A stretch of DNA of 42,488 bases from Bacteroidales bacterium (GTDB taxonomy: Bacteria > Bacteroidota > Bacteroidia > Bacteroidales > UBA932), in the NCBI GenBank assembly GCA_024398075.1, contig JAKSJM010000022.1, positions 1 through 42,488 of the forward strand. The letters are read 5' to 3'. How positions within the stretch are numbered: the first letter of the stretch is position 1; each line of letters opens with the position of its first letter. A model generated the notes under the pieces. It was not told where the DNA came from. It saw only the letters and a list, made by a program, of their open reading frames with translations, and did not search any database. This document shows positions 8,368 to 17,600 of this stretch, in pieces. Made by a program: the position numbers and the translations under genes.

Positions 8368-9255
8368 ATGAAACTTCGTTGTGAAAACCTAGTCAAGAAA
8401 TATGGACTCCGTACCGTCGTAAAAGGCGTGGATATGGAGGTAAATCAGGGTGAGATCGTGGGATTCCTTGGACCTAATGGAGCCGGTAAGACCACCAGTT
8501 TCTACATGATCACAGGACAGATCGTTCCAAATGACGGTCGCATCTTCCTCGATGACGAGGAGATAACGAAGCTCCCTATGTACAAGAGGGCTCAGTTGGG
8601 TGTAGGATACCTTCCACAGGATGCATCTGTATTCAGGAAGATGTCTGTTGAGGATAACATCATGTCCGTCATGGAGATGCATGGCATTAAAAAGGAAGAG
8701 CGTCTGAAAAGGCTTGAGAGTCTTATCGATGAGTTCAACCTCTCAAAGGTAAGAAAGAGCCTCGGCATCCAGCTCTCCGGAGGTGAGCGTCGCCGCTGCG
8801 AGATCGCTCGCGCTCTTGCCATTGACCCTAAGTTCATCCTTCTCGATGAGCCTTTCGCTGGAGTCGACCCTATCGCCGTCGAAGATATCCAGTTCATCAT
8901 CGCGAAGCTCAAGTACAGAAACATTGGCGTGATCATCACAGACCACAACGTGGGTGAGACACTCGCCATTACTGACCGCGCATACCTTCTCTATGAAGGA
9001 GTCATCCTCCAGCAGGGCACACCTCAGGAACTGGCATCTGATGATGATGTGCGCACCAAGTACCTCGGTTCAGGCTTTGTTCTCAGAAAGTCAGTCGCTG
9101 CAGAGCGCGCCCGCCTCGAGCATGAGGCCCGCCTCGCCGCTGCTGAAGCCGCCGCCAGCACTCCAGAGCCAGTAGAAGAAACCGCTCCGGTAGCAGAAGA
9201 AACTGTTCCGGTAGTAGAAGAAACCGCTCCTGCGGAAGAAACAGCTACAGAGTAG
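8368..9255 (+). CDS. lptB: LPS export ABC transporter ATP-binding protein with repetitive acidic C-terminal tail
   Basis: This 295-residue ATPase would power the LptB2FG complex, which lifts lipopolysaccharide out of the inner membrane. Visible motifs are Walker [10 protein letters not shown] at 35-43, the signature [15 protein letters not shown] near 136-150, Walker [14 protein letters not shown] and the switch histidine in [10 protein letters not shown]. The core ends at about residue 245, the usual LptB length. It is followed by an unusual tail of about 50 residues: a charged helix ([19 protein letters not shown]), then about four PV(x)EETx repeats of roughly 7 residues, encoded by a 21-bp-type DNA repeat at about 9168-9247. 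The last 11 nt overlap the convergent NtrC-type gene. It is probably co-transcribed with dnaX. Confidence 0.93.
   Translation: MKLRCENLVKKYGLRTVVKGVDMEVNQGEIVGFLGPNGAGKTTSFYMITGQIVPNDGRIFLDDEEITKLPMYKRAQLGVGYLPQDASVFRKMSVEDNIMSVMEMHGIKKEERLKRLESLIDEFNLSKVRKSLGIQLSGGERRRCEIARALAIDPKFILLDEPFAGVDPIAVEDIQFIIAKLKYRNIGVIITDHNVGETLAITDRAYLLYEGVILQQGTPQELASDDDVRTKYLGSGFVLRKSVAAERARLEHEARLAAAEAAASTPEPVEETAPVAEETVPVVEETAPAEETATE
9168..9247 (+). repeat. short in-frame repeat coding the LptB acidic tail
   Basis: Imperfect units of about 18-21 nt built on GTAGAAGAAACCGCTCC encode [20 protein letters not shown] and PAEETA in series. Unit length varies by whole codons, as expected of slipped-strand expansion in a tolerated disordered tail. 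Confidence 0.7.
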
Positions 9256-10402
9256 CGTCGACGTAGTCGCGGACGTTCTGTGGGGTGATGGTCTGGTCGC
9301 CGAGAATCAGGAGGCGCTCCACCACGTTTGAGAGCTCACGGATGTTTCCTGTCCAGGATTTTTTCACCAGAAGGTCGATGGCTTCCTTGGAGAATGCCTT
9401 CTTCGTCATTCCACCTTCGCTGCAGTACTTCTCCACGAAGAATTCCACGAGGGCAGGGATGTCGTCCTTTCTCTTGTCGAGTGAAGGAACGCTGATCACG
9501 ATGACGCTCAGGCGGTGATAGAGGTCCTCACGGAAGTTGCCCGCTGCGATCTCGCTACGAAGGTCTTTGTTTGTCGCAGCGATGACGCGAACGTCTACAT
9601 CTATATCCTTGTCACTACCGACCCTGGAGAGCTTTTTCTCCTGAAGCACGCGCAGTACCTTGGCCTGAGCGGCGAGTGACATGTCGCCGATCTCGTCGAG
9701 GAATAGGGTGCCACCCTCGGCCTGCTCAAACTTGCCCTTGTGCTGCTTGATGGCGGAGGTAAATGAGCCCTTTTCGTGACCAAATAGTTCACTTTCGATG
9801 AGCTCGGATGGAATGGCGGCACAGTTCACCTCCACAAATGGCATCGCTGAGCGATTTGACTGCTGATAGATGCTTCTCGCCACGAGCTCCTTTCCGGAAC
9901 CATTGGGACCAGTGATGAGCACTCTCGCGTCCGTGGCCGCTACCTTCGAGATCATGTCCTTGATGTGCAGCATCTCCTGAGAGTCGCCGACCATAGGCTG
10001 GCCGTATACTTTCTTCTTCAGGATGCGTGTCTCCTTCACCAGAGACACCTTCTCGGTGGCGTTCTTTATGGTGATGAGGATTCTGTTCACATCGAGCGGC
10101 TTCTGGATGAAGTCAAATGCTCCCTTCTTTATGCAGTCGACAGCGGTCTCGATGTCGCCGTGGCCTGAAATCATCACCACAGCTGCGTCAATGCCCATGT
10201 CCACCATCTTCTCGAGCACCTCGATGCCGTCCATGCCTGGCATCTTGATGTCGCAGAAGATGACGTTATACTTCTCCTTGTCCACCATTTGGAGGGCTGT
10301 GATGCCGCTATCGGCTACCTCCACATCGTACCCTTCATCACAGAGTATCTCCTTCAACGAATTTCTGATGGCACGCTCGTCATCGACTATTAGAATCTTC
10401 AT
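9245..10402 (-). CDS. NtrC-family sigma-54 response regulator lacking a DNA-binding domain
   Basis: This 385-residue protein has only two of the three NtrC domains. The receiver (1-120) has acidic pocket D7/D8, phospho-acceptor D51 in [11 protein letters not shown], and K101. The AAA+ domain (about 133-380) has Walker A GPNGSGKE at 165-172, the sigma-54 contact loop as GSFTSA at 212-217 (consensus GAFTGA), Walker B GGTLFLDE at 230-237, and [12 protein letters not shown] at 353-364. The chain ends at residue 385, just after the AAA+ lid, so the usual Fis-type helix-turn-helix is absent. The convergent lptB end leaves no room for a lost segment. I start at ATG 10402 (MKILIVDDE); the longer reading from 10420 adds six residues before the receiver. 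A GATATTTG at 10432-10439 on the minus strand is a weak promoter candidate. Confidence 0.92.
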   Translation of the reverse strand: MKILIVDDERAIRNSLKEILCDEGYDVEVADSGITALQMVDKEKYNVIFCDIKMPGMDGIEVLEKMVDMGIDAAVVMISGHGDIETAVDCIKKGAFDFIQKPLDVNRILITIKNATEKVSLVKETRILKKKVYGQPMVGDSQEMLHIKDMISKVAATDARVLITGPNGSGKELVARSIYQQSNRSAMPFVEVNCAAIPSELIESELFGHEKGSFTSAIKQHKGKFEQAEGGTLFLDEIGDMSLAAQAKVLRVLQEKKLSRVGSDKDIDVDVRVIAATNKDLRSEIAAGNFREDLYHRLSVIVISVPSLDKRKDDIPALVEFFVEKYCSEGGMTKKAFSKEAIDLLVKKSWTGNIRELSNVVERLLILGDQTITPQNVRDYVDATL

Positions 10403-10427
10403 GTCTATGCAATTTCTCAAATTACGA

Positions 10428-10459
10428 TTGACAAATATCGTGTTTATTTTCTAACTTTG
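10428..10459 (+). promoter_or_regulatory. promoter for the M48 protease-cmk-ispH operon
   Basis: A TTG (10428-10430) and a TAACTTTG box (10452-10459) are 21 nt apart. The box ends 7 nt before ATG 10467 and 28 nt before the in-frame ATG at 10488. The first start would be near-leaderless; the second would give a leader of about 24 nt. Confidence 0.6.
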
Positions 10460-10466
10460 TACGTCT

Positions 10467-11258
10467 ATGACCAAACAAAGTGTACAAATGAAACCGAAAT
10501 ATCTACTGCTGGCATTAGTCTGCACATTCTCCCTCAGCGGATGTGCCCTGCTTTCGAACATCAGCTTGGATCCAGCGCACCTCACAAATGCTGCAGGATA
10601 TGCCATGACAGCGGCGTCGCTATCCGATGCCGACATCATTGCCCTCAGCCAGAAGACTGTGCATCAGCTTGACTCGACAAATGTCGTGGATGCTGGCACT
10701 TACCAGAAGCGTCTGGCGAATCTGATGAAGGGCGTGACCGTAGAAGGTCTGAAGCTTAATTTCAAGGTTTACAAGCTTCAGGAGATCAATGCTTTCGCGT
10801 GTGGAGATGGCTCCATCAGAGTCTATAGCGGTCTTATGGATATCATGACTGATGACGAGCTCATGGCCATTATCGGACATGAGATCGGCCATGTGGTGCA
10901 CCAGGATACGAAGAATGCCATGAAGAAGGCATATATGGCTGCAGCGGCTCGCGAGGCCATCGGTTCAGTGAGTGGTACGGTAGGTGCGCTTTCGCAGTCG
11001 CTTGTGGGAGACCTGGCTCAGGCATACGTCGGCTCGCAGTTCAGCCAGAAGCAGGAGTATGCCGCTGATGACTATGGTTTCCAGTTTGCGGTCAGCACTG
11101 GTCATAGTCCTTACAGCATGTACAATGCTCTCACGAAGCTCGTAAAGCTGTCGCAGGGCTCGCAGGCTTCGCTTGTCCAGAAGATGTTCTCTTCTCATCC
11201 GGACAGCGAGTCTCGCGCAGAGAAAATGCTTGTGAAGGCACAGACCTATAAGAAGTAA
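10467..11258 (+). CDS. M48 family metalloprotease, lipoprotein
   Basis: This 263-residue lipoprotein belongs to the M48 peptidases (LoiP/YcaL-like), which degrade damaged envelope proteins. The lipobox LSGC places the lipidated cysteine at residue 26. The zinc motif HEIGH is at 138-142 (ligands H138 and H142, catalytic E139), and the third ligand is expected in the downstream QKQEYAADDYGFQFA segment (EYAAD). The C-terminal SSHPDSESRAEKM is the usual family ending. Two starts are possible: ATG 10467 right after the promoter box, or ATG 10488 (MKPKYLLLALVCTF), which gives a more standard signal peptide. I keep the longer form but consider the shorter one at least as likely. It is first of a tight operon with cmk (3 nt) and ispH. 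Confidence 0.9.
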   Translation: MTKQSVQMKPKYLLLALVCTFSLSGCALLSNISLDPAHLTNAAGYAMTAASLSDADIIALSQKTVHQLDSTNVVDAGTYQKRLANLMKGVTVEGLKLNFKVYKLQEINAFACGDGSIRVYSGLMDIMTDDELMAIIGHEIGHVVHQDTKNAMKKAYMAAAAREAIGSVSGTVGALSQSLVGDLAQAYVGSQFSQKQEYAADDYGFQFAVSTGHSPYSMYNALTKLVKLSQGSQASLVQKMFSSHPDSESRAEKMLVKAQTYKK

Positions 11259-11261
11259 TTT

Positions 11262-11960
11262 ATGCAGATTCCAAATATCATCATTGCCGTAGATGGTTTT
11301 TCCTCTACAGGAAAGAGTTCTTTCGCTAAGCTTATCGCGAAGGAGTTCGGCATGCTTTATCTTGATTCTGGTGCACTCTACAGGGGTGTTACCTTGTTCG
11401 CTCAGGAGAATGGCATGATCAGCGCAGACGGTGTCATCGATCTCGATACGCTCCACGAGGCTCTTGAGGAGCTTGACCTGCGTTTCCATTACACTGAGCA
11501 AGGAAGCCAGACTTTCATCGGTACTCGTAACATCGAGAAGGAGATCCGTTCGATGGAGGTGTCGAACCAGGTGAGCCCTATTTCGGCGGTGGCTTTTGTG
11601 AGAAACTTCGTGGATGACAAACTCCACGAGATGAGTGCTGCGAAGAATGTCGTGATGGATGGCCGAGATATAGGCACCACGGTATTCCCAAATGCTGAGC
11701 TCAAGATTTTCATGACAGCTTCTGACCAGGTGCGTGCACAGCGTAGATACGACGAGATGGTGGCGAAGGGCGACTCTCCTGTGTTTGAGGATGTGTTGAA
11801 GAACATCAGGGAGAGGGATTATCTAGATTCACATCGAGAGACATCGCCGCTCACTCAGTCTCCAGACGCATTTGTACTCGATAATTCAGAGATGACCATG
11901 CAGGAGGAAATGGCGTGGATAAAGGGTCTGATACAGGGAGTTTTTGGTATTAAGGGCTAG
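11262..11960 (+). CDS. cmk: cytidylate kinase
   Basis: This 232-residue kinase phosphorylates CMP and dCMP with ATP in pyrimidine nucleotide supply. The P-loop reads VDGFSSTGKSSFAKLIA (the more common form is GPAGSGKST). It is followed by the CMP-site segment YLDSGALYRGVTLFA and the nucleotide-site motif VMDGRDIGTTVFPNAELKIF. The basic lid segment SDQVRAQRRYDEM and the RDYLDSHRETSPL motif complete the family pattern, and the length is normal. It starts 3 nt after the M48 protease gene and ends 6 nt before ispH, so the three genes are surely co-transcribed. Cytosolic. Confidence 0.95.
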   Translation: MQIPNIIIAVDGFSSTGKSSFAKLIAKEFGMLYLDSGALYRGVTLFAQENGMISADGVIDLDTLHEALEELDLRFHYTEQGSQTFIGTRNIEKEIRSMEVSNQVSPISAVAFVRNFVDDKLHEMSAAKNVVMDGRDIGTTVFPNAELKIFMTASDQVRAQRRYDEMVAKGDSPVFEDVLKNIRERDYLDSHRETSPLTQSPDAFVLDNSEMTMQEEMAWIKGLIQGVFGIKG

Positions 11961-11966
11961 TTTTTT

Positions 11967-12902
11967 ATGTCCATCACCGTAGATATTGACAAGCGCTCAG
12001 GTTTTTGTGCGGGTGTCATTGCTGCCATCACCACGGCAGAGAAATATCTTGAAACCAGCAAGGAGAAGTGCCTGTTCTCCTTGGGTTCCATTGTTCATAA
12101 CGAAGAAGAGCTTGCTAGGCTCGAGTCAAAGGGACTCATCACCATCGACAACGAAGACCTCGATGAGATGGTGTCTGCTGAAGGAAAGACTCTTCTCATA
12201 AGGGCTCATGGAGAGCCTCCGAAGACGTATAGCCGTGCGGAAAAGCTTGGATTCCAGGTGATTGACTGCACTTGTCCTGTAGTGCTCCAGCTGCAGAAGA
12301 GCATACGCGAAGCCTATGTACGACTCCATGACAATGGAGCTGAAGGCCAGATTCTCATCTACGGCAAGGAAGGTCATGCCGAGGTGCTCGGCCTTCTGGG
12401 CCAGGTGGAGGGTGATGCGTTGGTGTATGAAAATGAAGAGCAGCTGAACAGACTCATTGCCGAAGGAAAGATACGTCTCTCTGGTCCTATAGAGGTGTTC
12501 TCGCAGACCACCAAGAGCCCGAGTGAGTACACGAGGACGACCGAGGTGCTCGCCAGGGCGATGGCCACTGCGGCTGGCGATACTGTCGCGCACATGCTCA
12601 CGCTCGGCGTTCTGCATGTCCACGACACCATCTGCGCGCAGGTGGCTACCCGCTTCAAGAACCTCTCTGACTTCGCCTTGGCTCACGATGTCATCATCTT
12701 CGTGTCAGGAAAGACCAGTTCTAATGGAAGGGTCCTCTGCGAGCTCTGCAAGTCGGTGAACATCCGCACCTATCATATAGGTTCCATTGAAGAACTAAAG
12801 CGCGAGTGGTTCGGTAAAGACGACAAAGTAGGTGTATGTGGAGCTACCAGTACGCCGAAGTGGCTCCTTGAGCAGGTGGCGCAGAAAATTGCCAACCTTT
12901 AG
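11967..12902 (+). CDS. ispH: 4-hydroxy-3-methylbut-2-enyl diphosphate reductase
   Basis: This 311-residue iron-sulfur enzyme makes IPP and DMAPP in the last step of the MEP isoprenoid pathway. The three cluster cysteines are C14 (SGFCAGV), C103 (DCTCPVV) and C223 (HDTICAQVA). Other family signatures are LLIRAHGEPP, the catalytic-histidine segment IYGKEGHAEVLGLLGQ, FSQTTKSP, VSGKTSSNGRVL and VGVCGATSTPKWLLE; the last two read as in Bacteroidota IspH. GFCAGV replaces the usual GFCFGV. It is third in the operon with the M48 protease and cmk. The next gene, efp, has its own promoter beginning right after the ispH stop. Confidence 0.95.
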   Translation: MSITVDIDKRSGFCAGVIAAITTAEKYLETSKEKCLFSLGSIVHNEEELARLESKGLITIDNEDLDEMVSAEGKTLLIRAHGEPPKTYSRAEKLGFQVIDCTCPVVLQLQKSIREAYVRLHDNGAEGQILIYGKEGHAEVLGLLGQVEGDALVYENEEQLNRLIAEGKIRLSGPIEVFSQTTKSPSEYTRTTEVLARAMATAAGDTVAHMLTLGVLHVHDTICAQVATRFKNLSDFALAHDVIIFVSGKTSSNGRVLCELCKSVNIRTYHIGSIEELKREWFGKDDKVGVCGATSTPKWLLEQVAQKIANL

Positions 12903-12906
12903 AAAA

Positions 12907-12938
12907 TTTGGCAGTTAGCCTTACTTTTCATAAATTTG
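12907..12938 (+). promoter_or_regulatory. efp promoter, full Bacteroidota consensus
   Basis: TTTG at 12907-12910 and TAAATTTG at 12931-12938 are 20 nt apart, matching both consensus elements. The predicted start of transcription near 12943 leaves an AT-rich leader of about 40 nt before the efp ATG. Confidence 0.8.
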
Positions 12939-12982
12939 CAGACTGTTTAGGAAAAATTTTAATAATAGATACATTTAGATTT

Positions 12983-13549
12983 ATGGCAACAACAGCTGAT
13001 TTCAAGAATGGTCTTTACCTTAAGTTCAACGACAAGCCTTGCATGATCGTGTATTTCCAGCACGTTAAGCCAGGCAAGGGTCCAGCTTTCGTAAAGACTA
13101 AGCTTCGTAACCTTGAGAACGGTCGTATTCTTGAGAATACCTTCACCGCTGGTGCGAAGATCGAGACTATCGAAGTAGAGAGAAGACCTTACCAGTTCCT
13201 TTATGCTGAGGATGATGGATTCAACTTCATGCACGAGGAGACCTACGAGCAGATCAAGCTCCCTAAGGAGGTTGTAGAGAACTCAGACCTCATGAAGGAA
13301 GGCCAGCACGTAGAGATGATGTTCGTTACAGGTGCAGAGGAGAGATGCCTCACCTGCGAGCTCCCTACCTATGTTACTCTCCAGGTTACATATTCTGAGC
13401 CTGCAGTAAAGGGAAATACCGCTTCTACCTCAGCTCTCAAGGAGGTTACCCTCGAGACTGGTGCAAAGATCATGGTTCCTCTCTTCATCAACACTGATGA
13501 CGTTATCACAGTAAACACCACCGACCGTTCATACGGCCAGAGAGTATAA
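12983..13549 (+). CDS. efp: translation elongation factor P
   Basis: This 188-residue factor binds ribosomes stalled at polyproline stretches and restores peptide-bond formation. The N-terminal KOW-like domain holds the loop HVKPGKGPAFVKTK, where K32 is the tip lysine that is post-translationally modified in many bacteria. EERCLTCELPTYVTLQV opens the first OB domain and the chain ends STSALKEVTLETGAKIMVPLFI through TTDRSYGQRV, a full-length EF-P. I start at ATG 12983 (MATTADFKNG): the open frame extends upstream to 12908, but that region contains the promoter. Codon choice is narrow, consistent with high expression. It is a single-gene unit closed by the hairpin at 13568-13603. Confidence 0.97.
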   Translation: MATTADFKNGLYLKFNDKPCMIVYFQHVKPGKGPAFVKTKLRNLENGRILENTFTAGAKIETIEVERRPYQFLYAEDDGFNFMHEETYEQIKLPKEVVENSDLMKEGQHVEMMFVTGAEERCLTCELPTYVTLQVTYSEPAVKGNTASTSALKEVTLETGAKIMVPLFINTDDVITVNTTDRSYGQRV

Positions 13550-13567
13550 TCACTGTCTGAACATAAT

Positions 13568-13603
13568 AAAAAAAGGTCTCGCTTCACAGCGGGACCTTTT
13601 CTT
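13568..13603 (+). terminator. intrinsic terminator after efp
   Basis: A 9-bp stem (13575-13583 with 13588-13596, one G-U pair) closes a TCAC loop and is followed by TTTTC. A run of seven A residues precedes the stem, so the same hairpin could also work on the minus strand against transcription coming from the DUF4783 gene. Confidence 0.85.
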
Positions 13604-13653
13604 ACTTATTAACCAAAACTAACCTTTGAATCTATCTATCATTCTTAGAAAAT

Positions 13654-13668
13654 CAGAATGCGATTCTG
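13654..13668 (-). terminator. possible weak terminator of the DUF4783 gene
   Basis: CAGAAT and ATTCTG form a 6-bp dyad around a 3-base loop, 29 nt beyond the DUF4783 stop. On the minus strand it is followed by ATTTTCT. The stem is short and AT-rich, so the call is tentative. Confidence 0.35.
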
Positions 13669-13696
13669 AACTGTATATTTCAACTACTGTGCCAAA

Positions 13697-14101
13697 CTAC
13701 TGGATCCTCTCCACTATCAACTGCTGAATCTTGTACGACTGATCGCGGTAGCTGACGAATACTGTCGCCCTGAAGGTCTCGCCTCCAGCGTTGAGGTTTC
13801 CTATAGCGTACTTCATGTTCGCTCTTCCAGCCTTGTGGGTGATGGTGAACGAGCGAGGAGTGTAGTTCTCAAAAAAGGTCTTGAGGATCTGCTTCGCCTG
13901 GTTCTTCGAGGCTATGCTCGCCTTTGAGAGAATGGAAATCTCCAGATTATCTGCAAACCATGCAGACAGGCTTTCTGAGTCGCCATTTGATATGTATTTG
14001 CTGATGGGAACGAACATGTCGTATCCCTTCTCCTGGGCGCCGGCAGATAAACCTGCAATCATGAGAGCAGCGCATATGGTGATTTTCTGGATGAGTCGCA
14101 T
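13697..14101 (-). CDS. DUF4783 family secreted protein
   Basis: This 134-residue protein matches DUF4783, a small NTF2-like family found in Bacteroidota, by overall pattern: an exported N-terminus (hydrophobic 6-18, likely cleavage after GLSAGAQ), then ISKYISNGDSESLSAWFADN, KNQAKQILKTFFENYTPRSF and KIQQLIVERIQ. No catalytic residues are known or visible. It should fold as a cone-shaped NTF2-like domain in the periplasm. The gene stands alone on the minus strand, divergent from rlmH and convergent with efp. An AATATTTG on the minus strand (14119-14126) is a near match to the -7 consensus and would overlap the -33 region of the rlmH promoter. Function unknown. Confidence 0.85.
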   Translation of the reverse strand: MRLIQKITICAALMIAGLSAGAQEKGYDMFVPISKYISNGDSESLSAWFADNLEISILSKASIASKNQAKQILKTFFENYTPRSFTITHKAGRANMKYAIGNLNAGGETFRATVFVSYRDQSYKIQQLIVERIQ

Positions 14102-14115
14102 AACGAGGCGTTTAC

Positions 14116-14146
14116 TTGCAAATATTGAGCCATCTGACTATATTTG
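14116..14146 (+). promoter_or_regulatory. rlmH-kinase operon promoter
   Basis: TTG at 14116-14118 and TATATTTG at 14139-14146 are 20 nt apart. The -7 box ends 7 nt before the rlmH ATG at 14154, implying a leader of 0-4 nt. Confidence 0.7.
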
Positions 14147-14153
14147 TGATGAT

Positions 14154-14627
14154 ATGAAGATTACTTTATTAACTGTGGGAAAGACAGATGTCAAGTGGGT
14201 GCGTGAGGGCTTGGACCTCTACGCATCACGCCTGTCGCACTATATCCCATTCTCGGTGGTGGAGATTCCTGAGTTGAAGAATGTCTCTGCGCTCAGCGAA
14301 GCGCAGATCAAGGAAAAGGAGGGGGAACTTATCCTCAAGCAGTTAAAGCCTGCAGACGAAGTCGTCCTGCTTGACGAGCACGGCCGAGAGTTTCGCTCCA
14401 TCGAGTTTGCGAAGCATATCGAGGAGCGAATGTCGAGGGCCGGGCGTGACTTGGTCTTCATCATTGGCGGAGCCTATGGATTTTCTGATGCGGTGTATGC
14501 AAAAGCCGCGTGGAAGATGTCACTTTCAAAAATGACCTTCTCGCACCAGATGGTGAGAACGATTTTTGCAGAGCAGCTCTATCGCGCCTTCACGATCATG
14601 AAGGGCGAACCTTATCATCACGAATAG
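14154..14627 (+). CDS. rlmH: 23S rRNA pseudouridine-1915 N3-methyltransferase
   Basis: This 157-residue SPOUT-class enzyme methylates pseudouridine 1915 in helix 69 of 23S rRNA, acting on assembled 70S ribosomes. Typical features are the opening MKITLLTVGKTDVKWV, LLDEHGREFRSIEFA, the SAM-knot segment FIIGGAYGFS, and the C-terminal SLSKMTFSHQMVRTIFAEQL followed by YRAFTIMKGEPYHH. The frame is open upstream to 13881, but only the ATG at 14154 gives the conserved N-terminus and follows the promoter. The histidine kinase gene begins 3 nt after its stop, so an rRNA modification gene and a signalling gene share a transcript. Confidence 0.96.
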   Translation: MKITLLTVGKTDVKWVREGLDLYASRLSHYIPFSVVEIPELKNVSALSEAQIKEKEGELILKQLKPADEVVLLDEHGREFRSIEFAKHIEERMSRAGRDLVFIIGGAYGFSDAVYAKAAWKMSLSKMTFSHQMVRTIFAEQLYRAFTIMKGEPYHHE

Positions 14628-14630
14628 ACC

Positions 14631-17600
14631 ATGAGCAAGAAGAGGCATACAGTCAAGGAATGGATAGCGGGTGCATTGGGCGTACTCGGCGTCCTGATCG
14701 TTCTGTATACATCCTTCTTCGCGAACATGTCTGGTGACACAGAGACGGCTGCGAAGCGAGTGGAGAGGCGTCTGAACGCAAGGATGGAGCTTCTCGATGG
14801 ATTCGCCGAGCAGGCATTGGAGCAAGATGACTCCAAGTGGATGACCCTCAAGGGATTGCCTTCGGACATGGTCGTCTACCGCTACGTGAGGGATACCCTG
14901 CAGTCGTGGGCGAACAGATTTACATTGGCCAATGATGACATCACATCCAGGATGATGTTTGATGTGATCGGAAATCCACGGTCGCGGCTGTCTTCTCCTC
15001 TTGCGGAGATCACCGCTGAGCCTTCCTACATTAACCTTGGACAGCAGTGGTACCTTACTAAGCTGTACACGCGCGAGGACATGCAGGTGGTGGCCGGCCT
15101 CATGGTCATTGACCTGCAGGATGAGAGGCATCTGAATGGTGTGAACCCTATACTTCGACTTGACGACAAGTACTCCATCAGACCGATCGCATTCAGTGGT
15201 GGCACTCCGGTGGAGGTAGATGGAATCCCTCAGTTCAAGGTGCTTACCGATGTGCTTGAGTCATCCGTCGGTTCACATACCGAACTGGTATGGCTGGCGC
15301 TATTCCTCCTTATCGCATCGATGTACCTGGTGCTCCTCGACAAAAGATGTTTCTCTCGCTTCTTCGTATGCACGGGAGTGATGCTTCTAGCGATAGTGGC
15401 CATGTATGTCCGTGGAATGTTCACGCATGGGCGTGCCATTCTATTCTCTCCAGTGCTGTATGCCGACGGTCCATTCTTCTATTCGCTGGGAGCTGTGCTG
15501 CTTGTGAACTTGGCGCTGCAGGTGGTGATCGCTGGCTTGTTCGCGATACGTCACGATGTGTATAGACGCATACTGAATTCTACTCACAAGAAACTTGTTT
15601 CGGTTGTTTACTCTATGGCGTTGATCGCCACGGTAGTCGCGGTAGTCTTGTATACACATGATCTGTTTGAGAGCATAATCGAGAACTCAAATATCTGCTT
15701 GGAGGTCTACAAATTCAAGGACTTGAATTTGTTCACAGCCGTGGTATATGTGTCATTCACGGTGCTTCTCACGATGCTGACGCTTCTTATCCAGATGCTT
15801 AAGCCAGCGGTGAAAGTGCTCTTCGGTAAGTCCATCAACGCTTTCTCCATCACAGGCAGACTCATAGTCGCAGCCGCTCTGGGTGTGTATTTCACTGTTA
15901 CTCCAGCGGTGCACGGCATGATCAAGGAGGACCTCACGGCGAGTATGTGGGCAGACCGCCTCTCCATCGACAGGGATATCTCACTGGAGCTTCAGCTTCG
16001 TAGAGCGGAAGCTCCTATAGCAGAGGATGTTATCATCGCCTCTCTCGCTTTCCTGAATAACTCGAACATCACTATCGTAAACCGCATCGCCGACAACTAT
16101 TTGTCGAGAATGGTGCAGAGCTACGACATGTCTGTGTACCTTTTTGATGGCAATGACAATGATCCTGCGACATTGGCATTTCTGGAAGACCGTGCACACT
16201 CTGGAGTTCAGATAGACGATGGCTCTAGATTCCATTTCGTCTCCACAGGTACTGGATACACTAGATATTCTGGAGTATTCACATATTTCGATGCCAGGTA
16301 TGGCGTAAGCTACATGGTTCTCACCATTGAACCAAGGGCAAATAAGGAGTCCAAAGGTTATTCAAGCATACTGAACCTCACTGCGCCAGGCCAGGTGGTT
16401 CTGCCTACGCGATACTCTTATGCGAAATACAATGATTCCAAGCTTGTTACCTATAGGGGAGAGTATGCTTATCCTACCGTGCTGAGTGAGGAGCTTCTGG
16501 GACAAACTGAAGACGCCAAGTCACATCGCCTGGTAAAGGATGGATATCTTCACAGGATAAACTGCATCTCTGATAGCGAGGTGGTAATCATATCGCACAA
16601 GACAGAGCTGTGGGTAAACTACATCGTATCTGCGTTCTTCATCGGTGTGGTGGTATTCCTTATCCTCACCATCAGCGTGCTCCCTCGTCGCCGTGCGAGT
16701 GCATTGGGAAGAAATTACTATAGGTCAAGAATCTCGTACGTACTTGTCGTTTCGCTTGTGGTTACGCTTGTCACCATGGCGTCGCTTTCCGTATACTTCG
16801 TATATCAGCGAAACAATGCGAATAGAGCGATGCAGATGTCTGAGCGTATAAATGCCATCCAGGCCATGCTGGAGCCAGAGTGCCGTCTAGCACACGACTT
16901 CCGAGACCTTGGCACACAGGAGTTCGCCGGCTTCATGGAAGGCGTGAGCGCCATGTCGAAGGCAGATATTACTCTTTATACGCCTGATGGCAAGGCGTTC
17001 AGCTCTACATTCCCAGAGGTGTTTGAAAGACTCCTTTTGAGTGACCGCATCGATCAGGACGCGTTCAAGGGCATTGTCTATGACCACGAAAGGTATCACA
17101 TAAACCACGAGGAGAGCAGTGGAAGGAAGTACTACTCGCTGTATGCTCCTCTGTTCAATGCTGATGGAAACATGGTAGCGATCATCTGCTCGCCATTCAC
17201 GGACGAGACCTACGATTTCGAGATGGATGCGTTCTCGCATACTGCCGCCATCATCACCATCTTCCTGATTCTTCTGCTCATGGCTAGATTTGCCGTTACT
17301 AAGATTGTGGACAGGCTCTTCAAGCCGCTGGGTGAGATGGGTAGAAAGATGAACACCACTGATGTGGAGGGACTTGAGTACATCTCCTACGATAGGGATG
17401 ATGAGATCACCACCATCGTGAATGCGTATAACCGCATGGTTCACGATCTGTCCGAAAGTACTCGTCAGCTGGCCCAGGCGGAGCGCGACAAGGCGTGGAG
17501 CCTCATGGCGCGCCAGGTGGCACATGACATCAAGAACCCTCTGACGCCGATGATGCTCCAGATTCAGCGCGTGCAGCGCCTCAAGGCGCGCGGTGTGGCC

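Noticed and set aside
12908-12982. Longer EF-P reading from 12908
   Set aside because: The segment contains the full-consensus efp promoter; the conserved protein starts at ATG 12983.
13605-13696. Small RNA gene between efp and DUF4783
   Set aside because: Only a weak 6-bp dyad is present and no promoter box points into the gap.
13881-14153. Longer RlmH reading from 13881
   Set aside because: It runs opposite the DUF4783 gene and through the rlmH promoter; the family N-terminus starts at 14154.
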